Positions 32,697 to 40,640 of a DNA stretch of 64,000 bases are shown here, piece after piece (position 1 is the first letter of the stretch; every line of letters begins with the position of its first letter). This DNA is from Dactylosporangium aurantiacum. Its GTDB lineage: Bacteria; Actinomycetota; Actinomycetes; Mycobacteriales; Micromonosporaceae. A program made the position numbers and the translations under genes. The stretch spans positions 1-64,000 of the forward strand of contig NZ_JNYJ01000048.1 in assembly GCF_000716715.1 (NCBI RefSeq). The letters run 5' to 3'. Under the pieces are notes generated by a model. The model worked only from the letters and a program-made list of their open reading frames with translations, was not told the DNA's origin and made no database searches.

Positions 32697-33428
32697 TCAG
32701 GAGCGGGCGGGCCTGGCGGGGTGGGTGCGGCTCGCGCCGGCGCCCGGCTGGCCGTTGCCGGATTTCGTGGTGACGGGCTTGCCCGGGGGTGTCGTGTGCG
32801 GGGTGGCCCCGGGCGTCGCCGGCTGCGCCGCGGAGCCGGTCTGCCCCGGCGCCGTCGTCGAGGCGGATCCGCCGAGCAGGGCGCGGCAGTAGTCGTCGAT
32901 GCCGGACGTGCCCTTCGCGGCCTGGGTCAGCTCGCGGCGCTCCTCGCCGCTCACCTGCGGGGCGCGCGGGTCGGTGCGGGAGGCCTCCCACGCGCGGCAC
33001 AGCTGCTCGACGCGGCCGGCCGGGACCGCGGCCGGCGGCGGGGACGACAGCGGCGGCGGGGACGAGGTGCCCGGGCTGCCGGACGCGCCGGGCACCGCCG
33101 ACGGTGCGGGGTTCTTGGCCCCGAACAGCGCCTCCATGGTGCGCTGCACCGGCTCCGGCAGGTAGTCGCCGCCGGCCGCGTACGCCGTGCCGCCCACCGA
33201 CAGGACCATCACGGCCACCCCGGTGAGCAGCCCGGCGCGTCGCTTGCGGCGGGCCCGGTAGGCCAGCCGGTACGCCCGCAGCGCGGAGTCCTCGCCGGAC
33301 AGCTCGGCGGGCCGGGCCGGGCCGGCGGCGGCGACCAGCAGCGCGGTGAGGGCGGTGTACTGGCCGTCGTCGGGCTCGCGAAGGTCGAGCAACTGCTCGG
33401 CGACGTCAGGAGCGAGGGAGTCGGGCAT
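32697..33428 (-). CDS. Membrane-anchored protein with Ser/Pro-rich extracytoplasmic region, beside a sigma factor
   Basis: 243 residues: an N-terminal cytoplasmic part of about 80 residues (MPDSLAPDVAEQLLDL), one transmembrane segment (AGLLTGVAVMVLSVGGTAYA), then a Ser/Pro-rich outer region with two cysteines (VEQLCRAWEAS and DDYCRALLGG) and a Thr/Pro tail. No named family is recognisable. It starts 2 bp after the sigma-factor stop, the usual place of an anti-sigma factor, and the layout (cytoplasmic head, single helix, outer tail) fits that role, but no zinc-binding ASD motif (HxxxCxxC) is visible. Anti-sigma function is inference only. Confidence 0.6.
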   Translation of the reverse strand: MPDSLAPDVAEQLLDLREPDDGQYTALTALLVAAAGPARPAELSGEDSALRAYRLAYRARRKRRAGLLTGVAVMVLSVGGTAYAAGGDYLPEPVQRTMEALFGAKNPAPSAVPGASGSPGTSSPPPLSSPPPAAVPAGRVEQLCRAWEASRTDPRAPQVSGEERRELTQAAKGTSGIDDYCRALLGGSASTTAPGQTGSAAQPATPGATPHTTPPGKPVTTKSGNGQPGAGASRTHPARPARS

Positions 33429-33430
33429 GA

Positions 33431-34258
33431 TCAGCTGCCTTCCCACGGCTCGGTGCCGCGGTGTGCCTGGACTTCGGGGTGTTCGGCCAGCCGGCGCAGT
33501 CCCCGCATCGTGGCGATGCGGACGGCGCCGGGGCGTTTGCGCAGCACCCTGGCGGTGCCGGCGACGTCGAGACCGGCCACGACCCGTAGCATGACCGCCT
33601 CGGCCTGCTCGGTCGGCAGGGTGCCGATCATCCGCAGCGCCCACTCGGTGCCGGCCCGGTCGCCGGCGTCGAGCGCCGCGTCCGGGACCGTCTCACCGGC
33701 GGCCTCGCCGAGTTCGTGCACCGTCTCGTGGGGCTTCTCGCGGCGGCGCCAGGCCCGCCGATTCTCGTCGATGCCGCGGTTGCGGGCGATCCGGAAGAGC
33801 CACACCCGGAACGCGGTCGTGCCGCCGGTGAACCGGGCCAGGTCCCGCGACACCTGCAACCACGTCTCCGACGCCACGTCCTCGGCCGCGTCGCCGCAGA
33901 CGACCCGCAGGTAGCGCAGCACCAACGGGTGCAGGGCCCGCCACAGCTCGGCGAAGGCCGCCGGGTCGCCGGCGGCCGCGCCGGTCAGGGCCGCCTCGAG
34001 CCGGTCGTCGAGCACGTCCGCCTCCTGCGCGGCGCCGGTGACGGCGTCATCGGCGCCGCCGGCGTCCCGCCCGTCGGCATCACGGGAAAGGTCCCGGGCG
34101 GCGTCACGGGGTACGTCCCCGGCGGCGTCACGGGGAACATCACGGGCGGCGTCACGGGGAACATCACGGGCGGCACCGGCGGCGGGACTTTGGGAGGAGC
34201 CGGAGGAACGGCCGCCGCGGGAGAACGGCGTCGGGTGGGTGCCGGCCAACGTCGTCAC
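33431..34258 (-). CDS. ECF-type RNA polymerase sigma factor with repetitive N-terminus
   Basis: 275 residues. The sigma-70 region 2 is at about residues 100-170 (AAFAELWRALHPLVLRYLRV, FRVWLFRIARNRGIDENRR) and region 4 at about 210-260 (LPTEQAEAVMLRVVAGLDVA, then RPGAVRIATMRGLRRL). The first 90 residues are extra and hold four repeats of an RDVPRDAA-like octapeptide. GTG 34258 overlaps the stop of the upstream NodB-GT2 gene (GTGA), so translation is coupled to it; a downstream start cannot be excluded. It is followed at 2 bp by a membrane protein that may regulate it. Confidence 0.85.
   Translation of the reverse strand: MTTLAGTHPTPFSRGGRSSGSSQSPAAGAARDVPRDAARDVPRDAAGDVPRDAARDLSRDADGRDAGGADDAVTGAAQEADVLDDRLEAALTGAAAGDPAAFAELWRALHPLVLRYLRVVCGDAAEDVASETWLQVSRDLARFTGGTTAFRVWLFRIARNRGIDENRRAWRRREKPHETVHELGEAAGETVPDAALDAGDRAGTEWALRMIGTLPTEQAEAVMLRVVAGLDVAGTARVLRKRPGAVRIATMRGLRRLAEHPEVQAHRGTEPWEGS
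34077..34172. repeat. 24-bp tandem repeat, four units, coding for octapeptides
   Basis: Four consecutive 24-bp units (34077, 34101, 34125, 34149). The last two are the closest, both with the CACGGGGAACATCACGGGCG core. As the length is a multiple of three, changes in unit number keep the sigma-factor frame. They encode the (R/G)D(V/L)(P/S)RDA(A/D) repeats. Confidence 0.88.
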
Positions 34259-36375
34259 GGCCGACCTGGCCGGTCAGGCACCGACGTCCTGCCTGAGTCA
34301 CCGCCCGGTGCGACGGCCGCGGCGGCCAGGCCGGTGCGGGCCATGACCTGCCAGCGCTGCCGCCCGCCGAGCAGTGCGGCGACCGTGGACTGCACCACGA
34401 CCAGGTACAGCAGCTGCCGGTACACCACCTGCTGGAGCGGAATCGTCCACAGCGGGCCGAACTGTTCCCGGTCGAGGCGCAGGGCGTAGGCGGCGACCAG
34501 CACCTGCAGGACGGTGAAGCCGCACCAGACCGCCGCCACCTGCCCCAACGGCAGGAAGAAGAGGCTGTAGACGGCGTACACGTCGACCAGCGGCGCGGTC
34601 AGCGGCAGCAGCATCTGGAACACCGCCAGGTAGACCAGGCCCCGCCGGCCGAGGTGTCCCCGTTCGCGCAGCGCCCGGCGGTGCTTCCAGGCGGCCTGCA
34701 TGGTGCCGTAGCACCACCGGTACCGCTGCCGCCACAGCTGCCGCAGCGACGCCGGGGCCTCCGTCCAGGCGATCGCCCGCTCCGCGTAGACCGCCCGCCA
34801 TCCGGCCCGCAGCACCCCCATGGTCAGGTCGGTGTCCTCGGCCAGGGTGTCGGACGGGACGCCGTCGACGTCCAGCAGCGCGGCCCGGCGGAAGGCGCCG
34901 ATCGCGCCCGGGATGGTGGGCATGCAGTCGCCGAGCTCGAACATGCGCCGGTCGAGGTTGAAGCCGACGACGTACTCCAGGTGCTGCCAGCGGCCGAGCA
35001 GCCCGCCGCGGTTGGCGACCTTGGTGTTGCCGCTGACCGCACCGACCGCCGGGTCGGCGAACGGCTGGACGAGCCGGCCGACGGCGTCGGGCTCGAACAC
35101 GGTGTCGCCGTCGACCAGCACCAGCAGCTGCCCGCGCGCGGCGGCGATGCCGGTGTTGAGCGCGGCCGGCTTGCCCGCGTTGGCCTGGCGGATCACCCGC
35201 ACGCCGGGCAGGCCGAGGCGGCGCACCACGTCGGCGGTACCGTCGGTCGAGCCGTCGTCGACGACGATGACCTCGAGCTGGGGGTAGTCGTTGCCGATCA
35301 GCGAGCGGACCGTGGCGGCGATGTTCGCCGACTCGTTGTAGGCCGGGACGACGACCGACACCAGGCCGAAGGAGCGCAGCGGCCGGCGCGCCGCCGCCCG
35401 GGCCCGGCGGGCGTGCCGGCGCGCGGTGACCACCTGGACGACGAGCCTGAGCAGGGCCAGGACGGTGCCGGCGACGATCAGCCACCACATCACCGCGCTG
35501 ATCCAGTCGCCGGCCACCTGCGCCCATCGCAGGGCGTGCCCGCGCACGACGGTCCCGGTGCCGGCCGCCTCCTCGGGCGGCAGGCCGATGCCCTCGGAGA
35601 CGGTGACGAACCGGACGCCGGTCTTCTGGGACACGATGCGTTCGACGGCCGCGACGGTCTGCGAGCGGTCGCCGCCGCCGTCGTGCAGCATCACCACCGC
35701 GCCGGGCCCGGCGGCGGGCAGTGCCGCCGCGACGATCGCGTCCACGCCCGGGCGGCGCCAGTCCTCGGTGTCGCGGTCGGTCAGCACGGTCAGATAGTTG
35801 GTCGTGGCGCGCAGCACGGCCGGGTCGGGCGGCGACGACGGCGTCGAGGAGTACGGCGGGCGCAGCAGCCGCACGGTCCGGCCGGTCGCCGCGGCGATCG
35901 CGTTGCGGGTGAGCTCGAGCTCCAGCCGCTGCCGCCACGCCGGGACGGCGGCCAGGTCGGCGTGGGTGAAGGTGTGCACGCCCAGCTCGTGGCCCTCGGC
36001 GACGATGCGGCGCACCAGGTCCGGGTACTGGTTGACCCGCGCGCCGACGACGAAGAAGGTGGCATGGGCGTGGTGGCGGCGCAGCGTGTCGAGGATCAGC
36101 GGCGTCCACCTCGGGTCGGGGCCGTCGTCGAAGGTGAGCGCGACCGCCCCGGCCGGCATCGCGGCCGAGCGCACCGCGCCGTCCGCGGCGACCTGCAGCA
36201 CCGGGCCGGTGCCGTCCGGCAGGGCCGGGGCGGCGGCCGCGGGCGCCGGGCCCCGCTCGCCGGAGACCCCCTCCACCCAGCCGTCCAGGCCCAGCTCCGC
36301 GAGCAGGACCCCCATCGTGAGCAGCAGCAGGAGCCAATGCGCCCGAGGCGCCCGGCGGGATACGTGTCTGGCCAC
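34255..36375 (-). CDS. Bifunctional NodB polysaccharide deacetylase / GT2 glycosyltransferase
   Basis: 706 residues. One N-terminal transmembrane segment leads to an outer NodB domain: TFDDGPD at 81-87, TFFVVG at 106-111, zinc-binding HTFTH at 134-138, RPPY at 172-175. A second membrane segment (about 292-316) then leads to a cytoplasmic GT2 domain with VVVPAYNE at 341-348, DDGSTDG, the DGDT metal site, EDTD and QRYRW, and C-terminal membrane helices. Such fusions make and deacetylate a beta-linked N-acetylglucosamine-type polymer (PNAG or chitin-like) at the membrane. The start ATG 36375 overlaps the upstream stop and the stop overlaps the sigma gene. Confidence 0.92.
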   Translation of the reverse strand: MARHVSRRAPRAHWLLLLLTMGVLLAELGLDGWVEGVSGERGPAPAAAAPALPDGTGPVLQVAADGAVRSAAMPAGAVALTFDDGPDPRWTPLILDTLRRHHAHATFFVVGARVNQYPDLVRRIVAEGHELGVHTFTHADLAAVPAWRQRLELELTRNAIAAATGRTVRLLRPPYSSTPSSPPDPAVLRATTNYLTVLTDRDTEDWRRPGVDAIVAAALPAAGPGAVVMLHDGGGDRSQTVAAVERIVSQKTGVRFVTVSEGIGLPPEEAAGTGTVVRGHALRWAQVAGDWISAVMWWLIVAGTVLALLRLVVQVVTARRHARRARAAARRPLRSFGLVSVVVPAYNESANIAATVRSLIGNDYPQLEVIVVDDGSTDGTADVVRRLGLPGVRVIRQANAGKPAALNTGIAAARGQLLVLVDGDTVFEPDAVGRLVQPFADPAVGAVSGNTKVANRGGLLGRWQHLEYVVGFNLDRRMFELGDCMPTIPGAIGAFRRAALLDVDGVPSDTLAEDTDLTMGVLRAGWRAVYAERAIAWTEAPASLRQLWRQRYRWCYGTMQAAWKHRRALRERGHLGRRGLVYLAVFQMLLPLTAPLVDVYAVYSLFFLPLGQVAAVWCGFTVLQVLVAAYALRLDREQFGPLWTIPLQQVVYRQLLYLVVVQSTVAALLGGRQRWQVMARTGLAAAAVAPGGDSGRTSVPDRPGRP

Positions 36376-36764
36376 TACTTCGTCCGGCTCGGCTTCGCGT
36401 TGGCCGGGTGGGACGTCCTGCGGCTGTCGTGCGGCTCGCTCGCCGGCGGCGACCCGGCGGCCGGACCGCCCGTGGTGCTGCCGGCCGGCACTGCCGGCGG
36501 CGCCCCGGTCGGTGTCGGGCGGGGGACGGCACTGGTGCGGCTCGGGGCGGGCGCGATGCCGCCGGACCCGGCACCGTCGCGGTGCTGGGCGCCCTGACCG
36601 CTCTGCGGCAGGCCGGGCAGCGGCACCGGCGAGCTGCCGAGCAATCCGGCGATCAGCAACGACGCGCCGAGTACGAGCAATACGCCCATGCCGGCGCCGA
36701 GGCCGGTGAAGAGCCTCCGTCGCCGGCCGCTGCGGTCCACGAAGACCGGGTCGACCACGTTCAC
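36375..36764 (-). CDS. Small single-pass membrane protein, unrecognised
   Basis: 129 residues: a short basic head (VFVDRSGRRRRLFTG), one transmembrane segment (GMGVLLVLGASLLIAGLLG), and a low-complexity Pro/Ser/Thr/Gly tail. I recognise no family. Its stop overlaps the ATG of the NodB-GT2 gene, so it is the first gene of the coupled operon and may be a partner of that enzyme. The low-complexity tail suggests an extracytoplasmic spacer. ATG 36764 lies 32 bp from the convergently placed region of the lipoprotein gene end. Confidence 0.6.
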   Translation of the reverse strand: MNVVDPVFVDRSGRRRRLFTGLGAGMGVLLVLGASLLIAGLLGSSPVPLPGLPQSGQGAQHRDGAGSGGIAPAPSRTSAVPRPTPTGAPPAVPAGSTTGGPAAGSPPASEPHDSRRTSHPANAKPSRTK

Positions 36765-36795
36765 AGAGAAAGAAGCGGGATTGCCCCCTCAGCCG

Positions 36796-38166
36796 TTACG
36801 GGGTGAGGCCGGTGTTCGTCGGATCCCGCAACGCCTCATCGATGTCATTGGTCGTCTTTGTCATGATCGCCTGGACCTGCTGGCGGGTCAGGGCGCCGGG
36901 CGCGCTCCACAGCTCCCGGAGGTCCTTGGCGATGATCGACTCGACGATGATCCAGGCGGAGACGGAGGGGTACATCTTGCCGTGCGGGATCATCTCCCGG
37001 AACGCGGCGTACTCCGGCTCGGTTGCCAGCTTCGTGCCCTCGATCGCCTCGGTGCGGGCCGGCCAGAGCCCGGAGTTGACGCTGTACCGCTGCTGGCTCG
37101 CCTTGCCCGTCAGGTACCGCACGAACTCGAACGCCGCGTCGGGGTGCCTGGCGTCCTTGAGGATGCCCAGGTTGGAGCCGCCGAGGAAGCCGAACCTGCC
37201 CGCCTTGCCGGCCGGCATCGGGGCCGTCGACCAGCCGGCCTTGAGCCCGGCCCGGCCGGTGTCGGACGCGAACTCCGCCACCGACTGCGAGTTGTCGATC
37301 GTGATCGCGCCGGTACCCTCCGCGAAGGCCCGCGGCACGTCGCTGGACGACAGCGCCATCGCCTTCGGGTCGTCGTACAGGCCGATGAGCCGCTGGTAGT
37401 AGGTGACCCCGTCGATCGCGGCCGGCTCGGCGAGCATCGACTTCGTGCCGTCGTCCTTGATCAGGTCACCGCCGGACGCCCAGATGAACGGGGCCACGTT
37501 GTGGATGATGCCGAAGTTGTTCTGCAGGCCGATGGCCAGCGGCGCGACGCCGGCGCCCGATGCCTTGATCTTCTGCAGCGTCGACTCGAACGAGTCCCAG
37601 GTCGCGAACGCCTCCTTCGGATCCAGCCCGACCGCGCGCAGCACGTCGGTGCGGTAGAACAGCGCCCGGATGTCGATCAGCCACGGCAGCGCGGTGATCT
37701 CCTCGGACGTGATCAGGTGGCTGGAGCTCCAGCTCGCCTTGGCGAACACGTCCTCGCCGCCGACCGCCGCGATCTCCTCGGCGCGGTACGGCCGCAGCGC
37801 GCCGATCGCGCTGAACCCCGCCACCCACGTGGTGCCCAGGACCGTCACGTCCGGCCCTTCGCCGCTGGTCGAGGCGGTGCTGAGCCGCGTCAGCGCCTCG
37901 TCCCACGGCACCCGCACCGGGTGCACCGTGATGTTCGGGTGCGCCTTGTGGAACTCCTCGGTCTCGGTGACGACCGCCTGGTCCTGCACCGGCCCGCCGT
38001 ACGGCATGTACCAGAACTCGATCGTGACCGGCGGCCGGTCGGCGGCGTACCCCGGCCCACCGGCGGACTCACCGTCCTCCTTGGCGCACCCCGCGGCCGG
38101 CAGCAGCGACGCCGCGGCGGCGGCCGCGGTCATGAGAAGCCGGCGGCGGCTGAGGCTGCTCGCCAC
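36796..38166 (-). CDS. Extracellular solute-binding lipoprotein, sugar ABC type (orphan)
   Basis: 456 residues. GTG 38166 behind AGGGGG starts a twin-Arg-like lipoprotein signal (SLSRRRLLMTAAAAAASLLP) with a lipobox at PAAGC. The mature part is a family-1 sugar-binding protein (TIEFWYMPYGGP, PDVTVLGTTWVAGF, SNLGILKDARHPDAAFEFVR). It should capture an oligosaccharide for an ABC importer at the membrane surface. No permease or ATPase gene lies nearby, so it is an orphan that must use components elsewhere or act as a sensor. It diverges from the GGDEF gene over 120 bp. Confidence 0.87.
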   Translation of the reverse strand: MASSLSRRRLLMTAAAAAASLLPAAGCAKEDGESAGGPGYAADRPPVTIEFWYMPYGGPVQDQAVVTETEEFHKAHPNITVHPVRVPWDEALTRLSTASTSGEGPDVTVLGTTWVAGFSAIGALRPYRAEEIAAVGGEDVFAKASWSSSHLITSEEITALPWLIDIRALFYRTDVLRAVGLDPKEAFATWDSFESTLQKIKASGAGVAPLAIGLQNNFGIIHNVAPFIWASGGDLIKDDGTKSMLAEPAAIDGVTYYQRLIGLYDDPKAMALSSSDVPRAFAEGTGAITIDNSQSVAEFASDTGRAGLKAGWSTAPMPAGKAGRFGFLGGSNLGILKDARHPDAAFEFVRYLTGKASQQRYSVNSGLWPARTEAIEGTKLATEPEYAAFREMIPHGKMYPSVSAWIIVESIIAKDLRELWSAPGALTRQQVQAIMTKTTNDIDEALRDPTNTGLTP

Positions 38167-38286
38167 GGATACCCCCTGTGATGCTCGTCTCGTCCCACCA
38201 GCCAATCGACCCCGGCCCCGCGGGGCTGAGCGCAAATCCCGGCCCAAAACTTCGAAACTCCGCCCGCGTGTGCCGATAGCCAAGCC

Positions 38287-39459
38287 ATGCGGAAGGTGGG
38301 GAAGCTCAAGTGGCGCTGGCCGCGGGTGCTGGCGCTCGCCGTCGTGCTGCTCGGCGGCGTGACCTTCGCCAACATGCACCTGCACGGCAAGAGCCAGGTC
38401 CACGAGGCGACCCGGTCGCGCCTGAGCGAGCTCAACATGCTGCTGCACGAGGAGAGCTCGCTGCAGTGGAAGACCCTCGCCGACCGCAACTCGCCCGTGA
38501 AGGTCGCCCGTGAGCTCGGCGAGACCCGCCGCCGCGAGCGCGAGCTGCTCGCCTCGCTGCGCGGCGACCTCGGCGCCGGCACCCTGGAGGGCCTCCGCGG
38601 CAGCGTCGAGGCGTACCACGCCGTGCTCGACGTCGAGCTGGGCCTGCTCGGCGTCGGCAAGGTCAGTGAGGCACGGGTGCTGGAGCAGCGGCAGACCGAG
38701 CCGCAGTTCGGCCGGCTCAACGCCCGGCTGCGCAGCCTCGAGGACCGCGCGGCCGACGCCGCCGAGCTGGCCAACAACGTGGCCGACCTGGCGCTCGGCG
38801 TCGCCATGACCATCGCCGTCGTCTCGATCGGCCGGCTGCTGTACCGCTTCGAACGCGAGCACCACGCCACCAACCGGGCCAACGAGGAGATGCTGCACCA
38901 GCAGCAGATCGCGCTGGACACGCTCGCCGAGCACGAGGCGCTGATCCGCCACCAGGCCTCCCACGACGCGCTGACCGGGCTGCCGAACCGGCGGATGCTC
39001 ACCGAGCTGCTGGAGGGCACCGAGGAACGCGACCAGGCGCTGCTGCTGGTCGACCTGGACAACTTCAAGCCCGTCAACGACCAGCTCGGCCACGCCGCCG
39101 GCGACGACCTGCTCGTCGAGGTCTCCAGCCGCCTGCTGGCCGCCGTCCGCGCCGACGACACCGTCGTGCGGCTCGGCGGCGACGAGTTCGCGATCGTCGT
39201 CGACGGCGGCGACGCCGCCGTCGCGGTCCGGATCGCGGAGCGGGTCGTCGCCGCGGTCGCCGAGCCGTTCGAGATCGCCGGCACCGAGGTCCGCGTCGGG
39301 GCCAGCGTCGGCGTCGCGATCAGCGCCGGCGGCCGTGACGGCACCCAGCTCCTCCGCGACGCCGACATGGCCATGTACCAGGTGAAACAGGGCACCAAGG
39401 GCGGCTTCGCGGTGTACCGGGAGCCCGACGTCCGGCTGATCCACCAGGCCGTCAGGTAA
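38287..39459 (+). CDS. Membrane-anchored GGDEF diguanylate cyclase
   Basis: 390 residues: transmembrane segment (about 13-30), an outer helical sensor domain, second transmembrane segment (about 177-193), then a GGDEF domain. The active site GGDEF is intact at 297-301 and the product-inhibition I-site RxxD is at 288-291, exactly five residues before it. It should make c-di-GMP from two GTP, with feedback control. The sensor is a four-helix-type, ligand unknown. In actinobacteria c-di-GMP affects development and polysaccharide output; here the neighbours are surface-polymer genes. Confidence 0.92.
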   Translation: MRKVGKLKWRWPRVLALAVVLLGGVTFANMHLHGKSQVHEATRSRLSELNMLLHEESSLQWKTLADRNSPVKVARELGETRRRERELLASLRGDLGAGTLEGLRGSVEAYHAVLDVELGLLGVGKVSEARVLEQRQTEPQFGRLNARLRSLEDRAADAAELANNVADLALGVAMTIAVVSIGRLLYRFEREHHATNRANEEMLHQQQIALDTLAEHEALIRHQASHDALTGLPNRRMLTELLEGTEERDQALLLVDLDNFKPVNDQLGHAAGDDLLVEVSSRLLAAVRADDTVVRLGGDEFAIVVDGGDAAVAVRIAERVVAAVAEPFEIAGTEVRVGASVGVAISAGGRDGTQLLRDADMAMYQVKQGTKGGFAVYREPDVRLIHQAVR

Positions 39460-39494
39460 CACGCCGGCGGCCTGCCTCGCTTCTTCCGCACGAA

Positions 39495-39545
39495 GTTGCC
39501 TCCCATCCGGAGGTGACCGGAAGGTGCCTCCAACCGGGAGGCAAC
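39495..39545 (+). terminator. Inverted-repeat element between GGDEF and metalloprotease genes
   Basis: Perfect 10-bp arms GTTGCCTCCC (39495-39504) and GGGAGGCAAC (39536-39545) enclose a smaller GGAGG/CCTCC pair. It may end the GGDEF transcript, or regulate the protease 18 bp downstream, since the right arm reaches close to its Shine-Dalgarno. Confidence 0.5.
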
Positions 39546-39562
39546 CGCAGGAAGGGGCGCGA

Positions 39563-40582
39563 ATGCGGCGAATGCTCGCACTGACGATGGTGGTGACGGC
39601 GGCGGTGGCCGTCGGGGCGACCGGACCGGCGAACGCCGCACCGGCCGGCTCGGCGACGGCGACCGTGTTCTTCCCCAACCCGGTCCAGTCGCTCGGGCTG
39701 CAGCAGCTGGTCGACGGTAAGGACGCCGACAGCCCGGCGTTCGCGCCGGCCTACCGCCGGGTCACGCTCACCGACCTGGACGGCTCCGGCGGGCTGTCCG
39801 GCCGGTACGCGGTCGTGAAGAGCTCCACCGGCAAGGCCGCGCTCGCGGTCGACGGCGCGTTCCCCGCCTGGCATCGCGACGCCGACCAGTTCGAGCAGGT
39901 CATGGGGTACTACTGGGTGACAACCGCACAGTCGTACCTGCAGCATCTGGGCTTCGGCTCGGCGCTGCGGCCCGTCAACCAGCGCCGGATCGAGGTTCGG
40001 ATCGACCAGTACGGCGGGGACAACTCGTTCTTCCGCGAGGACAAGGCCAACATCACCCTCGGCAAGGGTGGGGTCGACGACGCGGAGGACGCCGAGGTCG
40101 TCGTGCACGAGTACGGCCACTCGGTGCAGGACGGTCAGGTGCCGGGCTTCGGCACGACGCTAGAGTCGGGCGCGATCGGTGAGGCGTTCGGCGACTACCT
40201 CGCCGTGGCGGTCACCAGTTGGGCCACCGGCGTGCCGACCCTCACTCCCGAGGCGTGCGTCGCGGACTGGGACTCTGTCTCCTACACCAGCACCGTGCCG
40301 CACTGCCTTCGCCGGCTCGACGGCGTCAAGCACTACCCGGAGGACGTCGTCGGCGAGGTCCACGCCGACGGCGAGATCTGGTCCCGCGCCCTGTGGGACA
40401 TCCGGGCGGCGCTCGGCGACACCCGAGCCAGCACCCTGATCGTGGAGGCGCAGTTCGCCTTCGCGGTCGACACCACGTTCGCGGCGGCGGCCCAGGCCAC
40501 CGTGGACGCGGCGCAACGCCTCTACGGCGCCTCGGCCGCCCAGGCCACCCGCAACGCGTTCGCCGCGCGGGGGCTGCTGTAG
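39563..40582 (+). CDS. Secreted zinc metalloprotease, fungalysin (M36)-like gluzincin
   Basis: 339 residues. ATG 39563 with GGAAGGGG upstream starts a signal peptide (MRRMLALTMVVTAAVAVGA, cleavage near NAA). The active site is HEYGH at 182-186 with the third zinc ligand in GEAFGDY (Glu about 207). This is the gluzincin arrangement as in fungalysins. It lacks the long pro-domain of most M36 enzymes. It is probably a secreted peptidase; its target is unknown. Confidence 0.8.
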   Translation: MRRMLALTMVVTAAVAVGATGPANAAPAGSATATVFFPNPVQSLGLQQLVDGKDADSPAFAPAYRRVTLTDLDGSGGLSGRYAVVKSSTGKAALAVDGAFPAWHRDADQFEQVMGYYWVTTAQSYLQHLGFGSALRPVNQRRIEVRIDQYGGDNSFFREDKANITLGKGGVDDAEDAEVVVHEYGHSVQDGQVPGFGTTLESGAIGEAFGDYLAVAVTSWATGVPTLTPEACVADWDSVSYTSTVPHCLRRLDGVKHYPEDVVGEVHADGEIWSRALWDIRAALGDTRASTLIVEAQFAFAVDTTFAAAAQATVDAAQRLYGASAAQATRNAFAARGLL

Positions 40583-40640
40583 GGGATCGCGTGCCCCGGA
40601 TCGCCGTGTCACTACGGCGGTCCGGGGCAATGATGGGCTC

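Noticed and set aside
31711..33000. 429-codon minus-strand frame over MarR
   Set aside because: It crosses the pseudogene, the operator and the MarR gene in a single frame without any domain sign.
31024..34172. Repeats at 31.0 and 34.1 kb as CRISPR
   Set aside because: Units are contiguous or near-contiguous with no spacers and no cas genes.
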